Assembly (NCBI RefSeq): GCF_001423185.1
Contig: NZ_LMOB01000001.1
Span: forward strand, 1 to 64,000
Origin: Plantibacter sp. Leaf314
Lineage (GTDB): Bacteria; Actinomycetota; Actinomycetes; Actinomycetales; Microbacteriaceae
Reading direction: 5' to 3'
Length of the DNA stretch: 64,000 nt
Part shown: piece by piece, positions 18,670 through 26,363 of the stretch
Layout: each line of letters starts with the position of its first letter
How positions within the stretch are numbered: the first letter of the stretch is position 1
Notes under the pieces: model-generated
Seen by the model: only the letters and a program-made list of their open reading frames with translations
Databases searched by the model: none
What the model was told of the DNA's origin: nothing
Translations under genes and position numbers: made by a program

Positions 18670-20451
18670 GTGGACCATCGAGGAAAGACACCCGAGCAGC
18701 GCGAGGGCGAAGCGTCGTCGGAGCCGACCGAGGCCGGCGAGGCCCAGCGTCAGCGTCTGGCCGAGCGGCCGTGGCTGTCCTCGTACGCGAGCGGCGTGCC
18801 GGCCGACATCGACGAGGTCACCGAGACGCTCGTGGACCTGCTCGACACCTCGGTGAAGCGGTTCGGCGATCGCATCGCCCTCGAGTTCTTCGGGGCCGAG
18901 ACGAGCTACAGCGAGCTCGGTGAGCAGGTCGCGCGAGCGGCTGAAGGCCTCCGGAAGCTCGGCGTGAAGCCGGGCGACCGCGTGGCGCTCGTGCTGCCGA
19001 ACTGTCCGCAGCACGTCGTCGCCTTCTATGCCGCCTTGCGGCTCGGTGCGACGGTCATCGAGCACAACCCGCTGTACACGGCTCGTGAGCTGCGTCACCA
19101 GTTCGAAGACCACGGAGCGCACGTCGCGATCGTGTGGGACAAGGTCTACGACCTCGTGGCAGACCTGCCGGCGGACGTCATGCGCGGCCGGATCGTCTCC
19201 GTCGACATCACCCAGGCCCTGCCGCTGTCGAAGCGCCTGGCGCTGCGGCTGCCCGTGAAGCGTGCGCGCGAGTCGCGAGCGGCGATGACCGCAACTCCGT
19301 CGGCGAAGCACGTGCTCCCGTGGGAGCGGCTGATCGGCGGCCGCAAGCTGTCGAAGCGGGTCGTGCGGCCGACGCTCGACGACACCGCACTCCTGCAGTA
19401 CACGAGCGGGACGACCGGAGCGCCGAAGGGCGCCATCCTGACGCATCGGAACCTGCGGGCGAACGCCGAGCAGGGGCGCGCCTGGGTGCCCGGGCTGAGC
19501 GAGGGCGAGGAGATCTTCTACGGCGTCCTGCCCCTGTTCCACGCGTACGGGATGACGCTGTGCCTGACGTTCGCGATGAGCATCGGTGCGCGGCTCGTGC
19601 TCTTCCCGAAGTTCGATCTGGAACTGGTGCTCACGGCGGCGAAGAAGTCGCCGCCGACGTTCCTGCCGGCGGTGCCGCCGATCTACGACGCGTTGTCGCG
19701 TGCTTCGACCCGGAAGGGTGTCGACCTGACGAGTGTGCGGTTCGCGATCTCCGGAGCGATGAGCCTGCCGGTGTCGACGGTCACGCGGTGGGAAGAGGCG
19801 ACCGGTGGGCTGCTCGTCGAGGGCTATGGAATGACGGAGTCGTCGCCGGTCGCGCTCGGCAACCCGATCGGTCCGTCGCGTCGGCCGGGCACCGTGGGTG
19901 TGCCGTTCCCGAGCACCGAGATCCGCGTCGTCGATCCCGAGCACCCGGACGTCGACCGCCCGGCGGGGGAGGCCGGCGAGTTGCTGCTCCGTGGCCCGCA
20001 GGTGTTCCAGGGCTACTGGGGCCGCGCCGATGAAACCCGCGAAGCGCTGCTTGAGGGCGGCTGGCTGCGGACCGGCGACATCGTGATGGTGTCGGCGGAC
20101 GGTTTCGTGACCGTCATCGACCGGGTGAAGGAGCTCATCATCACCGGCGGGTTCAACGTGAGCCCGTCCGAGGTGGAGGAGACGCTGCTGTCGCACCCGG
20201 ACGTCGAGTCGGCCGCCGTCGTCGGACTACCGCGCGATTCCGGCGGTGAAGACGTGACGGCCGCGGTCGTCATGCGTGCCGGAACGGTCTTCGACGCCGG
20301 TTCGCTGCGCGACTACTGCCGCACGCGCCTGACGGCGTACAAGGTGCCGAAGCGGGTCGAGCAGCTCGACGAGCTGCCCACGTCGCTCATCGGCAAGGTG
20401 CTGCGCCGCAAGGTGCGCGACCAGCTCGTCGAGGCCCGCAAGGCCGAATAG
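18670..20451 (+). CDS. Long-chain fatty acid-CoA ligase (AMP-forming)
   Basis: This 593-residue member of the ANL superfamily activates a carboxylate to its CoA thioester through an acyl-AMP. The P-loop YTSGTTGAPKG starts at about 244, with VEGYGMTESSP, the adenine-binding TGDIVMVSADGFVTVIDR and the catalytic-lysine end LPTSLIGKVLRRKVR. Overall it is closest to FadD-type long-chain ligases; the exact chain length is unknown. GTG 18670 is chosen over GTG 18637 because of the GGAGG box. It stands alone, not with beta-oxidation genes. Confidence 0.9.
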   Translation: MDHRGKTPEQREGEASSEPTEAGEAQRQRLAERPWLSSYASGVPADIDEVTETLVDLLDTSVKRFGDRIALEFFGAETSYSELGEQVARAAEGLRKLGVKPGDRVALVLPNCPQHVVAFYAALRLGATVIEHNPLYTARELRHQFEDHGAHVAIVWDKVYDLVADLPADVMRGRIVSVDITQALPLSKRLALRLPVKRARESRAAMTATPSAKHVLPWERLIGGRKLSKRVVRPTLDDTALLQYTSGTTGAPKGAILTHRNLRANAEQGRAWVPGLSEGEEIFYGVLPLFHAYGMTLCLTFAMSIGARLVLFPKFDLELVLTAAKKSPPTFLPAVPPIYDALSRASTRKGVDLTSVRFAISGAMSLPVSTVTRWEEATGGLLVEGYGMTESSPVALGNPIGPSRRPGTVGVPFPSTEIRVVDPEHPDVDRPAGEAGELLLRGPQVFQGYWGRADETREALLEGGWLRTGDIVMVSADGFVTVIDRVKELIITGGFNVSPSEVEETLLSHPDVESAAVVGLPRDSGGEDVTAAVVMRAGTVFDAGSLRDYCRTRLTAYKVPKRVEQLDELPTSLIGKVLRRKVRDQLVEARKAE

Positions 20452-20478
20452 CGGCTGCCGGAGGGCGAGCCACAGCGA

Positions 20479-20679
20479 TCAGCCGCGGGACTCGGGGTGC
20501 AGCCAGTGGCGCACGACGGGGATGAGTAGTGACAGCGCGACGAAGGTGATGGCGCCGCCGATGATGGCGTCGTCGATCGGCGTGTTCCGGCTGACCTGCA
20601 CGATGCCCGAGACGATCGCGACGGGCAGGGCGGTGAGTGCCGCGACGCGGACCTCTTTCCAGTAGTGGCTGTAGCGCAT
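20479..20679 (-). CDS. Small membrane protein (66 aa)
   Basis: Two hydrophobic stretches (about 12-28, VAALTALPVAIVSGIVQV, and 37-55, IIGGAITFVALSLLIPVV) suggest two membrane helices with a short loop containing SRNTPIDD. The ATG has GAAGGACC just upstream. I do not recognise the family. It converges with the acyl-CoA ligase, 27 bases apart. The gap upstream (20680-20861) shows nothing I can name. Confidence 0.6.
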   Translation of the reverse strand: MRYSHYWKEVRVAALTALPVAIVSGIVQVSRNTPIDDAIIGGAITFVALSLLIPVVRHWLHPESRG

Positions 20680-20861
20680 GATGGTCCTTCGTCGGGCGGC
20701 CGCAATGGCCGGCTCATCCTGTCGCGCGGGTGCGGACGAGTCACGGTAGCGTGCCCCGTTCGAGGGTGGGCAGGGGAGACCTCCCGTGTGTCGTGACGGC
20801 GGTGCGCTCGGTCGCCGGCACGACCGTCGGAGACGTGTCACGAGGTGGTCGCCGGATCCGC

Positions 20862-20867
20862 TAGACT
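20862..20867 (+). promoter_or_regulatory. Putative -10 box of tRNA-Pro
   Basis: TAGACT lies 36 bases before the tRNA. A small hairpin (CTCCGCT with AGCGGAG, 20882-20896) lies between it and the tRNA. Confidence 0.5.
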
Positions 20868-20903
20868 GTTCGAGTTGTCTTCTCCGCTCAGCGGAGATGG
20901 CAT

Positions 20904-20980
<77 letters not shown>

Positions 20981-20982
20981 TG

Positions 20983-21016
20983 AAGTCCCGGAAACCGTCT
21001 GGTTTCCGGGACTTTT
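20983..21016 (+). terminator. Terminator after tRNA-Pro
   Basis: AAGTCCCGGAAACC and GGTTTCCGGGACTT make a 14-bp perfect stem around a 4-base loop, followed by a T-run. Confidence 0.92.
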
Positions 21017-21040
21017 TCGTTGGTGGCAGGGCGGCAACGG

Positions 21041-21415
21041 TCAGAACCGCTCGTCGTACGCGTTCCGATTCGCTTCGATCGTCGGGACGTGCTCGCCGGC
21101 CCACTCGGCGAGCGCCACCGCATGGGGAATCAGTGATTCGGCGAGGTCTGTCAGCTCGTACTCGACCCGTGGCGGCACCTCGGCGAAAGCGGTGCGGGTG
21201 ATGAGTCCGTCGCGTTCCAGGTTCCTGAGGGTGAGAGTGAGCATGCGTCGGGAGATGCCCGGGATGCGCTGCTCGAGTTCCGTGAACCGGAATGGGCCAT
21301 CGTGGAGTGTCGCGATGAGGAGGAGCGCCCACTTGTCGGCGATGCGGTCGAGGAGGGAGCGGATGGCTTTGCCCTGATCGCCTCGGACGGAACACAGCCT
21401 TGCGTAGCGGAACAT
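21041..21415 (-). CDS. HxlR family transcriptional regulator
   Basis: In 124 residues this winged-helix regulator shows the HxlR pattern: a Cys near the N-terminus (RLCSVRG, the usual redox or aldehyde-sensing site), KWALLLIATLHDGPFRFTEL, IPGISRRMLTLTLRNLERDGLI and PRVEYELTDLAESL. The start at MFRYARLC has AGAGGTG close upstream. It is divergent from a DoxX gene, with a perfect palindrome in the shared gap. It most likely represses that gene in response to oxidative or electrophile stress. Confidence 0.88.
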   Translation of the reverse strand: MFRYARLCSVRGDQGKAIRSLLDRIADKWALLLIATLHDGPFRFTELEQRIPGISRRMLTLTLRNLERDGLITRTAFAEVPPRVEYELTDLAESLIPHAVALAEWAGEHVPTIEANRNAYDERF

Positions 21416-21479
21416 GGCACCTCTCGCGACTCGGTCACACGCGTGTGCCTTTTGTACGCCGGTCCGATCCGGTCCACAC

Positions 21480-21508
21480 TTGCTTTGGTTACCTATCGTA
21501 ACCATAGA
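21480..21508 (+). promoter_or_regulatory. doxX promoter with HxlR operator in the spacer
   Basis: TTGCTT (21480-21485) and CATAGA (21503-21508) are separated by exactly 17 bases. The perfect inverted repeat TGGTTAC-CTATC-GTAACCA (21486-21504) fills that spacer, the ideal place for a repressor. Confidence 0.65.
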
Positions 21509-21534
21509 CGCACACACGCACTCGGAGGTTGCAC

Positions 21535-21879
21535 ATGGTCATCGCCTATTGGATCGTCGCAGGACTGCTCGCGGTCCTGTACCTGTACTCGGGCGGCACG
21601 AAGCTCGTCCGCTCGGCGGAGCAGCTGCGCCCCATGATGGCCTGGGTCGACACCATGCCGCTCTCGGCCGTTCGCGTGGTCGGCGCCCTCGAGATCCTGG
21701 GCGTGGTCGGCCTGATCCTGCCACCGCTCGTGGGCGTCCTCACCTGGCTGACCGTCGCGGCCGCGGTCGGCCTCGTCCTCGTGCAGGTCGGTGGCATCAC
21801 CGTGCACCTGCGTCGCGGCGAGGTCCGCGTCCTCGGACTGAACGTCGTCCTGCTGGTGCTCGCCGCGATCGAGGTCTGA
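21535..21879 (+). CDS. DoxX family membrane protein
   Basis: The 114-residue protein has four hydrophobic segments (about 3-20, 43-60, 62-85, 95-113), with the conserved SGGTKL motif after the first helix as in DoxX-like proteins. Some relatives belong to quinone- or thiol-linked redox systems; the role here is unknown. The ATG has GGAGG six bases upstream. A divergent HxlR regulator probably controls it. Confidence 0.8.
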   Translation: MVIAYWIVAGLLAVLYLYSGGTKLVRSAEQLRPMMAWVDTMPLSAVRVVGALEILGVVGLILPPLVGVLTWLTVAAAVGLVLVQVGGITVHLRRGEVRVLGLNVVLLVLAAIEV

Positions 21880-21934
21880 CTGGCAACCGTCTGGTTGTAG
21901 CGGTGGCGGATCGGTGCCTGCCTCGTCAGCCGAC

Positions 21935-22897
21935 TCAGGGGACGAGCACGACGCGCCCGAACACGTCCCCGGCGTCCATGAGACGGTGCGCCTCGGCTGC
22001 GTCGCTCAGCGGCAGGGTGTCGTGGACCACCGGCGAGAGCGCGCCTTGGACGGCGTCATCGAACACCTCGGCCCGGACCCGGGCGAGGTCCTCGCGCGGC
22101 ACGGTGTCGAGGCTCAGGGTTCCGAAGGTGATCGATCGGCGGAAGCCGGCCAGCAGAGCCGTGCCGAAGTCGGTGGGCGGGAACCCGCCCACCACGCCCA
22201 CGGCGATCAGGCGGCCGTTCGGCGAGAGTCGCTCGATGAACCGGGGGAGGTCGGGGCCGCCGACGATGTCGAGGATGACGTCGAACTCGGCCGGGGCGTC
22301 CATATCGCCTGCACCGGAGCGGTCGAGCACGTGGGTTGCACCGAACGCCCGCAGACGTTCCCCGCGTTCGGAGGACGAGGTGGTGACGGCGATGACGCCG
22401 GCGCCGGCACGAGCGGCCAGCTCGACGCCGGCCAGGCCGATACTCCCGGCGGCCCCGCGCACGAGGACGGATTCGCCCTCGGCCAGGCGAGCGCGTTCGA
22501 GCGCGAAGTGCGCGACCGGGAACGCACTGCCCAGCGTGACCGCCTGGACGGACGTCAGGTCGGACGGCAGCTCGACGATCTCGTCGGCGCGCGCGATCAC
22601 GTATTCGGCGTACGCGCCCGAGGTCCCCGTGAACGCCCAGACCCGTCGACCGAGCCATGCGGGGTCGACGCCAGGCCCGGTCGCGGTGATGACGCCGGCG
22701 GCCTCACTCCCCGGGATCATCCCCGAGTCCCGCGCGGCTTCGGCGATGCCGCCCCGGCGGATCACGACGTCGACCCCGCCGACGCCGACGGCCTCCGTTC
22801 GCACGAGGACCTCGCCGACCCCGGGCGTGGGGACGGGCAGGTCCGTCACCTCCATCCCACTCGGGTCGCCGAAGGTCCGGATGATCACTGCGCGCAT
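21935..22897 (-). CDS. Zinc-independent quinone oxidoreductase, MDR superfamily
   Basis: The 320-residue protein has an N-terminal GroES-like domain and a Rossmann domain with the NADPH motif RGAAGSIGLAGVELAARAG. Catalytic zinc cysteines are absent, which points to the quinone oxidoreductase branch (QOR) that reduces quinones or enones. The start at MRAVIIRTFGDP matches the usual family N-terminus. It is divergent from a TetR regulator with a palindrome between, so probably induced by an electrophilic or xenobiotic ligand. Confidence 0.85.
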   Translation of the reverse strand: MRAVIIRTFGDPSGMEVTDLPVPTPGVGEVLVRTEAVGVGGVDVVIRRGGIAEAARDSGMIPGSEAAGVITATGPGVDPAWLGRRVWAFTGTSGAYAEYVIARADEIVELPSDLTSVQAVTLGSAFPVAHFALERARLAEGESVLVRGAAGSIGLAGVELAARAGAGVIAVTTSSSERGERLRAFGATHVLDRSGAGDMDAPAEFDVILDIVGGPDLPRFIERLSPNGRLIAVGVVGGFPPTDFGTALLAGFRRSITFGTLSLDTVPREDLARVRAEVFDDAVQGALSPVVHDTLPLSDAAEAHRLMDAGDVFGRVVLVP

Positions 22898-22948
22898 GGG
22901 TGCACTCCGTTTCGCGGCGGGGGATCTGACCCGCCTCCCGAAACGTAA

Positions 22949-22964
22949 TGGACGCACCCGTCCA
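22949..22964. promoter_or_regulatory. TetR operator palindrome
   Basis: TGGACG-CACC-CGTCCA is a perfect 16-base palindrome-type site in the gap between the divergent quinone oxidoreductase and tetR genes. It starts 35 bases before the tetR ATG. Confidence 0.65.
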
Positions 22965-22983
22965 CTTGAGTAATGTGAGACAC

Positions 22984-23613
22984 ATGTCCGCGACACTGCC
23001 TCAGAACCTGCGTTCCGACGCGCAGGAGAACCGTGACCGCGTCCTCTCGGCAGCCCGCGAACTGTTCGGGACCGACGGTCTCCACGTGACGATGCGAGAG
23101 ATCGCCCGACGAGCCGGTGTCGGGCCGGCCACCCTCTACCGGCGGTTCCCGACCAAAGCCGATCTCGTCAGAGCCGCCTTCGAGAACGAGCTCGGCGACT
23201 GCCGCTCGATCGTGGTCGACGCCCTCGCGGACGTCGACCCCTGGCGTGGATTCCGCAGCATCATCGAGGAGGTTTTGGTCCTCAACGCTCGGAACCAGGG
23301 GTTCACGGACGCGTTCCTCGCCGCCTACCCCGATGCCGTCGACTTCCGGACCCAGCGTGAACAGGCCGTGCGCGCGATCACCGCCGTCGCTCGTCGTGCC
23401 ATCGACGCCGGTGCGCTGCGCGCGGACTTCGTCCTCGACGACTTCCTCGTGATCCTGCTCGCGGCTCGCGGACTCTCGAGGACGACGGAGACGGAGCGCG
23501 TCCGAGCCGCGCGACGCTACGCCGCACTCGTGATCGACGGACTGCGTGCGTCCGACCGGCACGGACCGCTCCCTCCCGCGCCGCGACTCATCCCGAGCGT
23601 CATCCCGACGTAG
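22984..23613 (+). CDS. TetR family transcriptional regulator
   Basis: The 209-residue protein has a clear TetR HTH (RVLSAARELFGTDGLHVTMREIARRAGVGPATLYRRFPTKADL). The C-terminal domain is of the type seen beside oxidoreductase genes. ATG 22984 is preferred to an upstream start at 22948, which would run through the palindrome. It probably represses itself and the divergent oxidoreductase. Confidence 0.87.
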   Translation: MSATLPQNLRSDAQENRDRVLSAARELFGTDGLHVTMREIARRAGVGPATLYRRFPTKADLVRAAFENELGDCRSIVVDALADVDPWRGFRSIIEEVLVLNARNQGFTDAFLAAYPDAVDFRTQREQAVRAITAVARRAIDAGALRADFVLDDFLVILLAARGLSRTTETERVRAARRYAALVIDGLRASDRHGPLPPAPRLIPSVIPT

Positions 23614-23628
23614 GCCGCGGCTGCAGGT

Positions 23629-24027
23629 TCACGATGCGACGCGTTCACCTGCGTCAGCGGTGATCGGCGTGAAGACGTTCACGAGGTTGCCGTCGGGGTC
23701 ACGGAACAGGAGCGACCGGTTGCCCCACGGCATGTCCGTCGGCTCGTTCACGAACGTCTCCACGACGCCCTGCAGCGTCGCGTAGATCGCATCGACGTCG
23801 TCGACGAGCAGGTCGAGGATGACGGACCGGTTGGCACGCGGCGCGGCAGCGTTCTCACCCAGCAGCGGAATGGTCGCGGAACTGGCGATCGCGAGGGTGC
23901 CGGTGTCGGTGCGCACCTCGGCGAAGAGCGGATGCAAGCGTGCCGCGGTCACGCCGGTGACTCGTTCGTAGAACGCAACCATGCGGTCCACGTCGTCGGT
24001 GATGATCCGGGTGGCTGCGAGTCGCAT
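23629..24027 (-). CDS. VOC/glyoxalase superfamily protein
   Basis: The 132-residue protein has two beta-alpha-beta-beta-beta repeats (ATRIITDDVDRMVAFYERVTG near the start; LLVDDVDAIYATLQG in the middle) and the ending RSLLFRDPDGNLVNVFTP. These metal-dependent folds include glyoxalase, dioxygenase and antibiotic-binding proteins; the substrate is unknown. It is divergent from a WYL regulator with a 27-base palindrome between, which must control it. Confidence 0.8.
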   Translation of the reverse strand: MRLAATRIITDDVDRMVAFYERVTGVTAARLHPLFAEVRTDTGTLAIASSATIPLLGENAAAPRANRSVILDLLVDDVDAIYATLQGVVETFVNEPTDMPWGNRSLLFRDPDGNLVNVFTPITADAGERVAS

Positions 24028-24087
24028 GAAGTCTCCTTGGTTCGGTGTGGTTGCCGCTCTTGCGGCGGCCGTCCCGACGATAGAAGC

Positions 24088-24114
24088 AATACCGGGCAGA
24101 AATTGCCCGGTATT
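24088..24114. promoter_or_regulatory. Perfect 11-bp inverted repeat, probable WYL-regulator operator
   Basis: AATACCGGGCA, five bases, TGCCCGGTATT. It lies eight bases before the WYL gene ATG and 60 bases before the VOC gene start, in the only gap between the divergent pair. Confidence 0.75.
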
Positions 24115-24122
24115 CTGAGGTC

Positions 24123-25115
24123 ATGGCACGATCGGGCTCGTCGACCTCTCGCGCGCTGCAGCTCCTCGAGTTGCTCCAGTCGGCGGAGATCCGCACCGTG
24201 CCTGAACTGGCCGAGCGGTTGGGCGTCGATGAGCGCACCGTGCGCCGCACCGTGCAGCGTCTCGTGGACATGGAGGTGCCGATCGAGTCGGTGCGAGGCC
24301 GCTACGGCGGGTACCGCCTGGCCGGCGGACGCGGAGTGTCGCCGCTGATGCTCACTGACGAGGAGGCGGTCGCCGTCTTCCTCGGCTTGAGCGAAGCCCA
24401 GTCGACCTCCGGCTCCCCGGATGTCGCGGCGCAGATCGCTCTCGCGAAGATCCGGCGTTCCCTCCCCGCCGCATCCCTGGAGCGCATCGAAGCGGTCATC
24501 GACGCCGCAGCGTTGAACCAGTCGCGCCTCGACGTACCTGATGCCGGCATCCTGCTCACCGTCTCCGACGCACTTCGCTCGCGGCGTCCGCTGGAGTTGC
24601 GCTACCGCAACGTGGAGGAAACGCCTTCGCGCCGCACGGTGCATCCACTCGACCTGCTCGTCCATGCCGGTCGCTGGTACTTGGATGCGTTCGACGTCGA
24701 GCGAGCGGAGGACCGCACCTTCCGTGTCGACCGGATCCGATCCGCGCGGACGCTGCCCGGCGTGCTCTCGACCCCGGTATCCCGAGCGGAGCGTCCTCGA
24801 CTCGTCGACCGCTTCGCGGGGGCGGACTACCGATGGCACATCCGGTTGCGCATCCAGGCGACCGTCCCGCAGATTCGGGCCCACCTCCCAGAGAGCGTGG
24901 CCATGGTGGAGTCGATCGAGGACGCACCCGGCTGGCATCGGCTTTCGATCCGAGCCAAACGCCTCGACTGGCTTCCAGCGGTGATCGCCGGGCTGGGAGA
25001 TCACGCGGTGATCGTCGACGAACCTGAAGACCTCAGAAACCTCCTCCACGCGACAGCGACGCGGATGCTCCGCATCGCTCGCGGTGCTGACACGGCACCA
25101 CCAGTCGCCGACTAG
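24123..25115 (+). CDS. YafY/WYL-domain transcriptional regulator
   Basis: In 330 residues it has an N-terminal HTH_11 (SRALQLLELLQSAEIRTVPELAERLGVDERTVRRTV), a WYL domain (about 140-215, LELRYRN through HPLDLLVHAGRWYLDAFDV, then FRVDRI) and a C-terminal WCX-like domain. WYL domains usually sense nucleic acid or small ligands. This one is a stand-alone regulator of the adjacent VOC gene rather than part of a defence island; no phage-defence genes are nearby. Confidence 0.88.
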   Translation: MARSGSSTSRALQLLELLQSAEIRTVPELAERLGVDERTVRRTVQRLVDMEVPIESVRGRYGGYRLAGGRGVSPLMLTDEEAVAVFLGLSEAQSTSGSPDVAAQIALAKIRRSLPAASLERIEAVIDAAALNQSRLDVPDAGILLTVSDALRSRRPLELRYRNVEETPSRRTVHPLDLLVHAGRWYLDAFDVERAEDRTFRVDRIRSARTLPGVLSTPVSRAERPRLVDRFAGADYRWHIRLRIQATVPQIRAHLPESVAMVESIEDAPGWHRLSIRAKRLDWLPAVIAGLGDHAVIVDEPEDLRNLLHATATRMLRIARGADTAPPVAD

Positions 25116-25276
25116 CGTGCGGTGGACGTCGAGGGGCTGATGCTCAGCGCCACTCGTCAGCGAGCCCGGCCACGGCAGCGCCGACACGAGCACGCCCCCG
25201 CGCCCGAAGGCAACCCCTGTCCCGTCGACGACGCCGGCGGCCGCACCGGGCTACAGTGCGAGCCAGGCACCACCAC

Positions 25277-25295
25277 GTCCCGTGACTCGCGGGAC
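25277..25295. promoter_or_regulatory. Inverted repeat before FMN reductase gene
   Basis: GTCCCG, seven bases, CGGGAC, 28 bases before the ATG at 25324. It could be an operator or a hairpin in the leader. The rest of 25116-25323 shows nothing recognisable apart from the ribosome-binding site AAGGAGAG. Confidence 0.35.
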
Positions 25296-25323
25296 AGGCA
25301 CGCACATCGAAGGAGAGCACCCC

Positions 25324-25884
25324 ATGTCAGACCTCCGTATCGCCATCATCCTCGGCAGCACCCGCCCGGGCCGCAACGGCAAGGCCGTCGCCGATTGGGT
25401 CGTCGAGCAGGCCGCCGGTCGGAGCGCCAGCTACGAGCTCATCGACCTGCTCGACCACCCCCTGCCCCTCCTCGACGAGCCGACGCCGCCGTCGTTCGGC
25501 GCGTACGAGAACGAGCACACGAAGGCCTGGGCGGCGACGATCGCGCCCTACGACGGATTCGTCTTCGTCACGCCCGAGTACAACCACTCCACGTCCGCTG
25601 TCCTGAAGAACGCCATCGACTACCTGTACGCCGAGTGGAACAACAAGGCCGCCGGGTTCGTGGCATGGGGCAGCCTCGGCGGCGCACGCGCGATCGAGCA
25701 CCTTCGCGGCATCAGCGCCGAACTGCAGATCGCGGATGTGCGGCAGCAGCTGAGCTTCTCGCTCTTCGCCGACTTCGAGGACTTCAGCACCTTCACGCCC
25801 GGGCCGCAGCACACCGAGGCCGCCGGGGTGCTCTTCGACCAGCTCGAGGCGTGGGCGGGCGCTCTGAAACCACTCCGCGCCTGA
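25324..25884 (+). CDS. NADPH-dependent FMN reductase family protein
   Basis: The 186-residue flavodoxin-like protein has the phosphate-binding loop LGSTRPGRNGKAVADWV near the N-terminus, PEYNHSTSAVLKNAIDYL in the middle, and WGSLGGARAIEHLR. It matches NAD(P)H-dependent FMN, azo or quinone reductases. The physiological acceptor is unknown. The gene is alone on its strand with a good ribosome-binding site. Confidence 0.87.
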   Translation: MSDLRIAIILGSTRPGRNGKAVADWVVEQAAGRSASYELIDLLDHPLPLLDEPTPPSFGAYENEHTKAWAATIAPYDGFVFVTPEYNHSTSAVLKNAIDYLYAEWNNKAAGFVAWGSLGGARAIEHLRGISAELQIADVRQQLSFSLFADFEDFSTFTPGPQHTEAAGVLFDQLEAWAGALKPLRA

Positions 25885-25989
25885 TCGAAGGACTGCACGC
25901 TCGGCGATCCCGCCGTGCGCCGAGGGGAGCGAGCACGACAACATGCCGGGGGACCCTCCGCCCGGGTGTCCGCTCAGCCCGTCGGCTTC

Positions 25990-26313
25990 CTACGCGCCCG
26001 GGAAGGGGCGCAGCTCCAGGCGGCCGTTGCGAGCCATCGGGTGGCGGGCGGCGATGTCGAGCGCCTCGTCGAGGTCGGCGCAGTCGAGGATGTCGAAGCC
26101 CCAGAGGGTGTCGGTCGCGCCCGGGATCGGGCCATTGGTGACGAGGCGCTCGCCGGCGCGGACACGGACGCCGCGCGCCTCACTCGGATCGAGTACGTCG
26201 CCGAGGAGACGTCGCCCCGTCGTGTCGAGCTCCTCGACCCAGTGGTCGACATCCGAATCGTCGGTGGGGTCGTCGGGCACGGGGTCCGCGAGGACGAACA
26301 TCATGAATCGCAT
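25990..26313 (-). CDS. YCII-related (DGPF) domain protein
   Basis: The 107-residue protein starts MRFMMFVLADP and contains an alpha-beta ferredoxin-like fold of the YCII/DGPF type (LVTNGPIPGATDTLWGFDILDCADLDEALDIAARHP). Function is unknown for the group; such genes often sit next to ECF sigma factors, but none is here. The start is chosen at the conserved MRFMMF, not at upstream in-frame codons inside the neighbouring gene. Confidence 0.75.
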   Translation of the reverse strand: MRFMMFVLADPVPDDPTDDSDVDHWVEELDTTGRRLLGDVLDPSEARGVRVRAGERLVTNGPIPGATDTLWGFDILDCADLDEALDIAARHPMARNGRLELRPFPGA

Positions 26314-26363
26314 CAGGCGCTTCCTCTCTGTCGGCGCGCATGGGGGCGCACTCGTCGTTGCTC

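Noticed and set aside
24123..25115. WYL regulator as a sign of a phage-defence island
   Set aside because: No restriction, nuclease, toxin or CRISPR genes lie near; its palindrome and divergent VOC gene show an ordinary local regulator.
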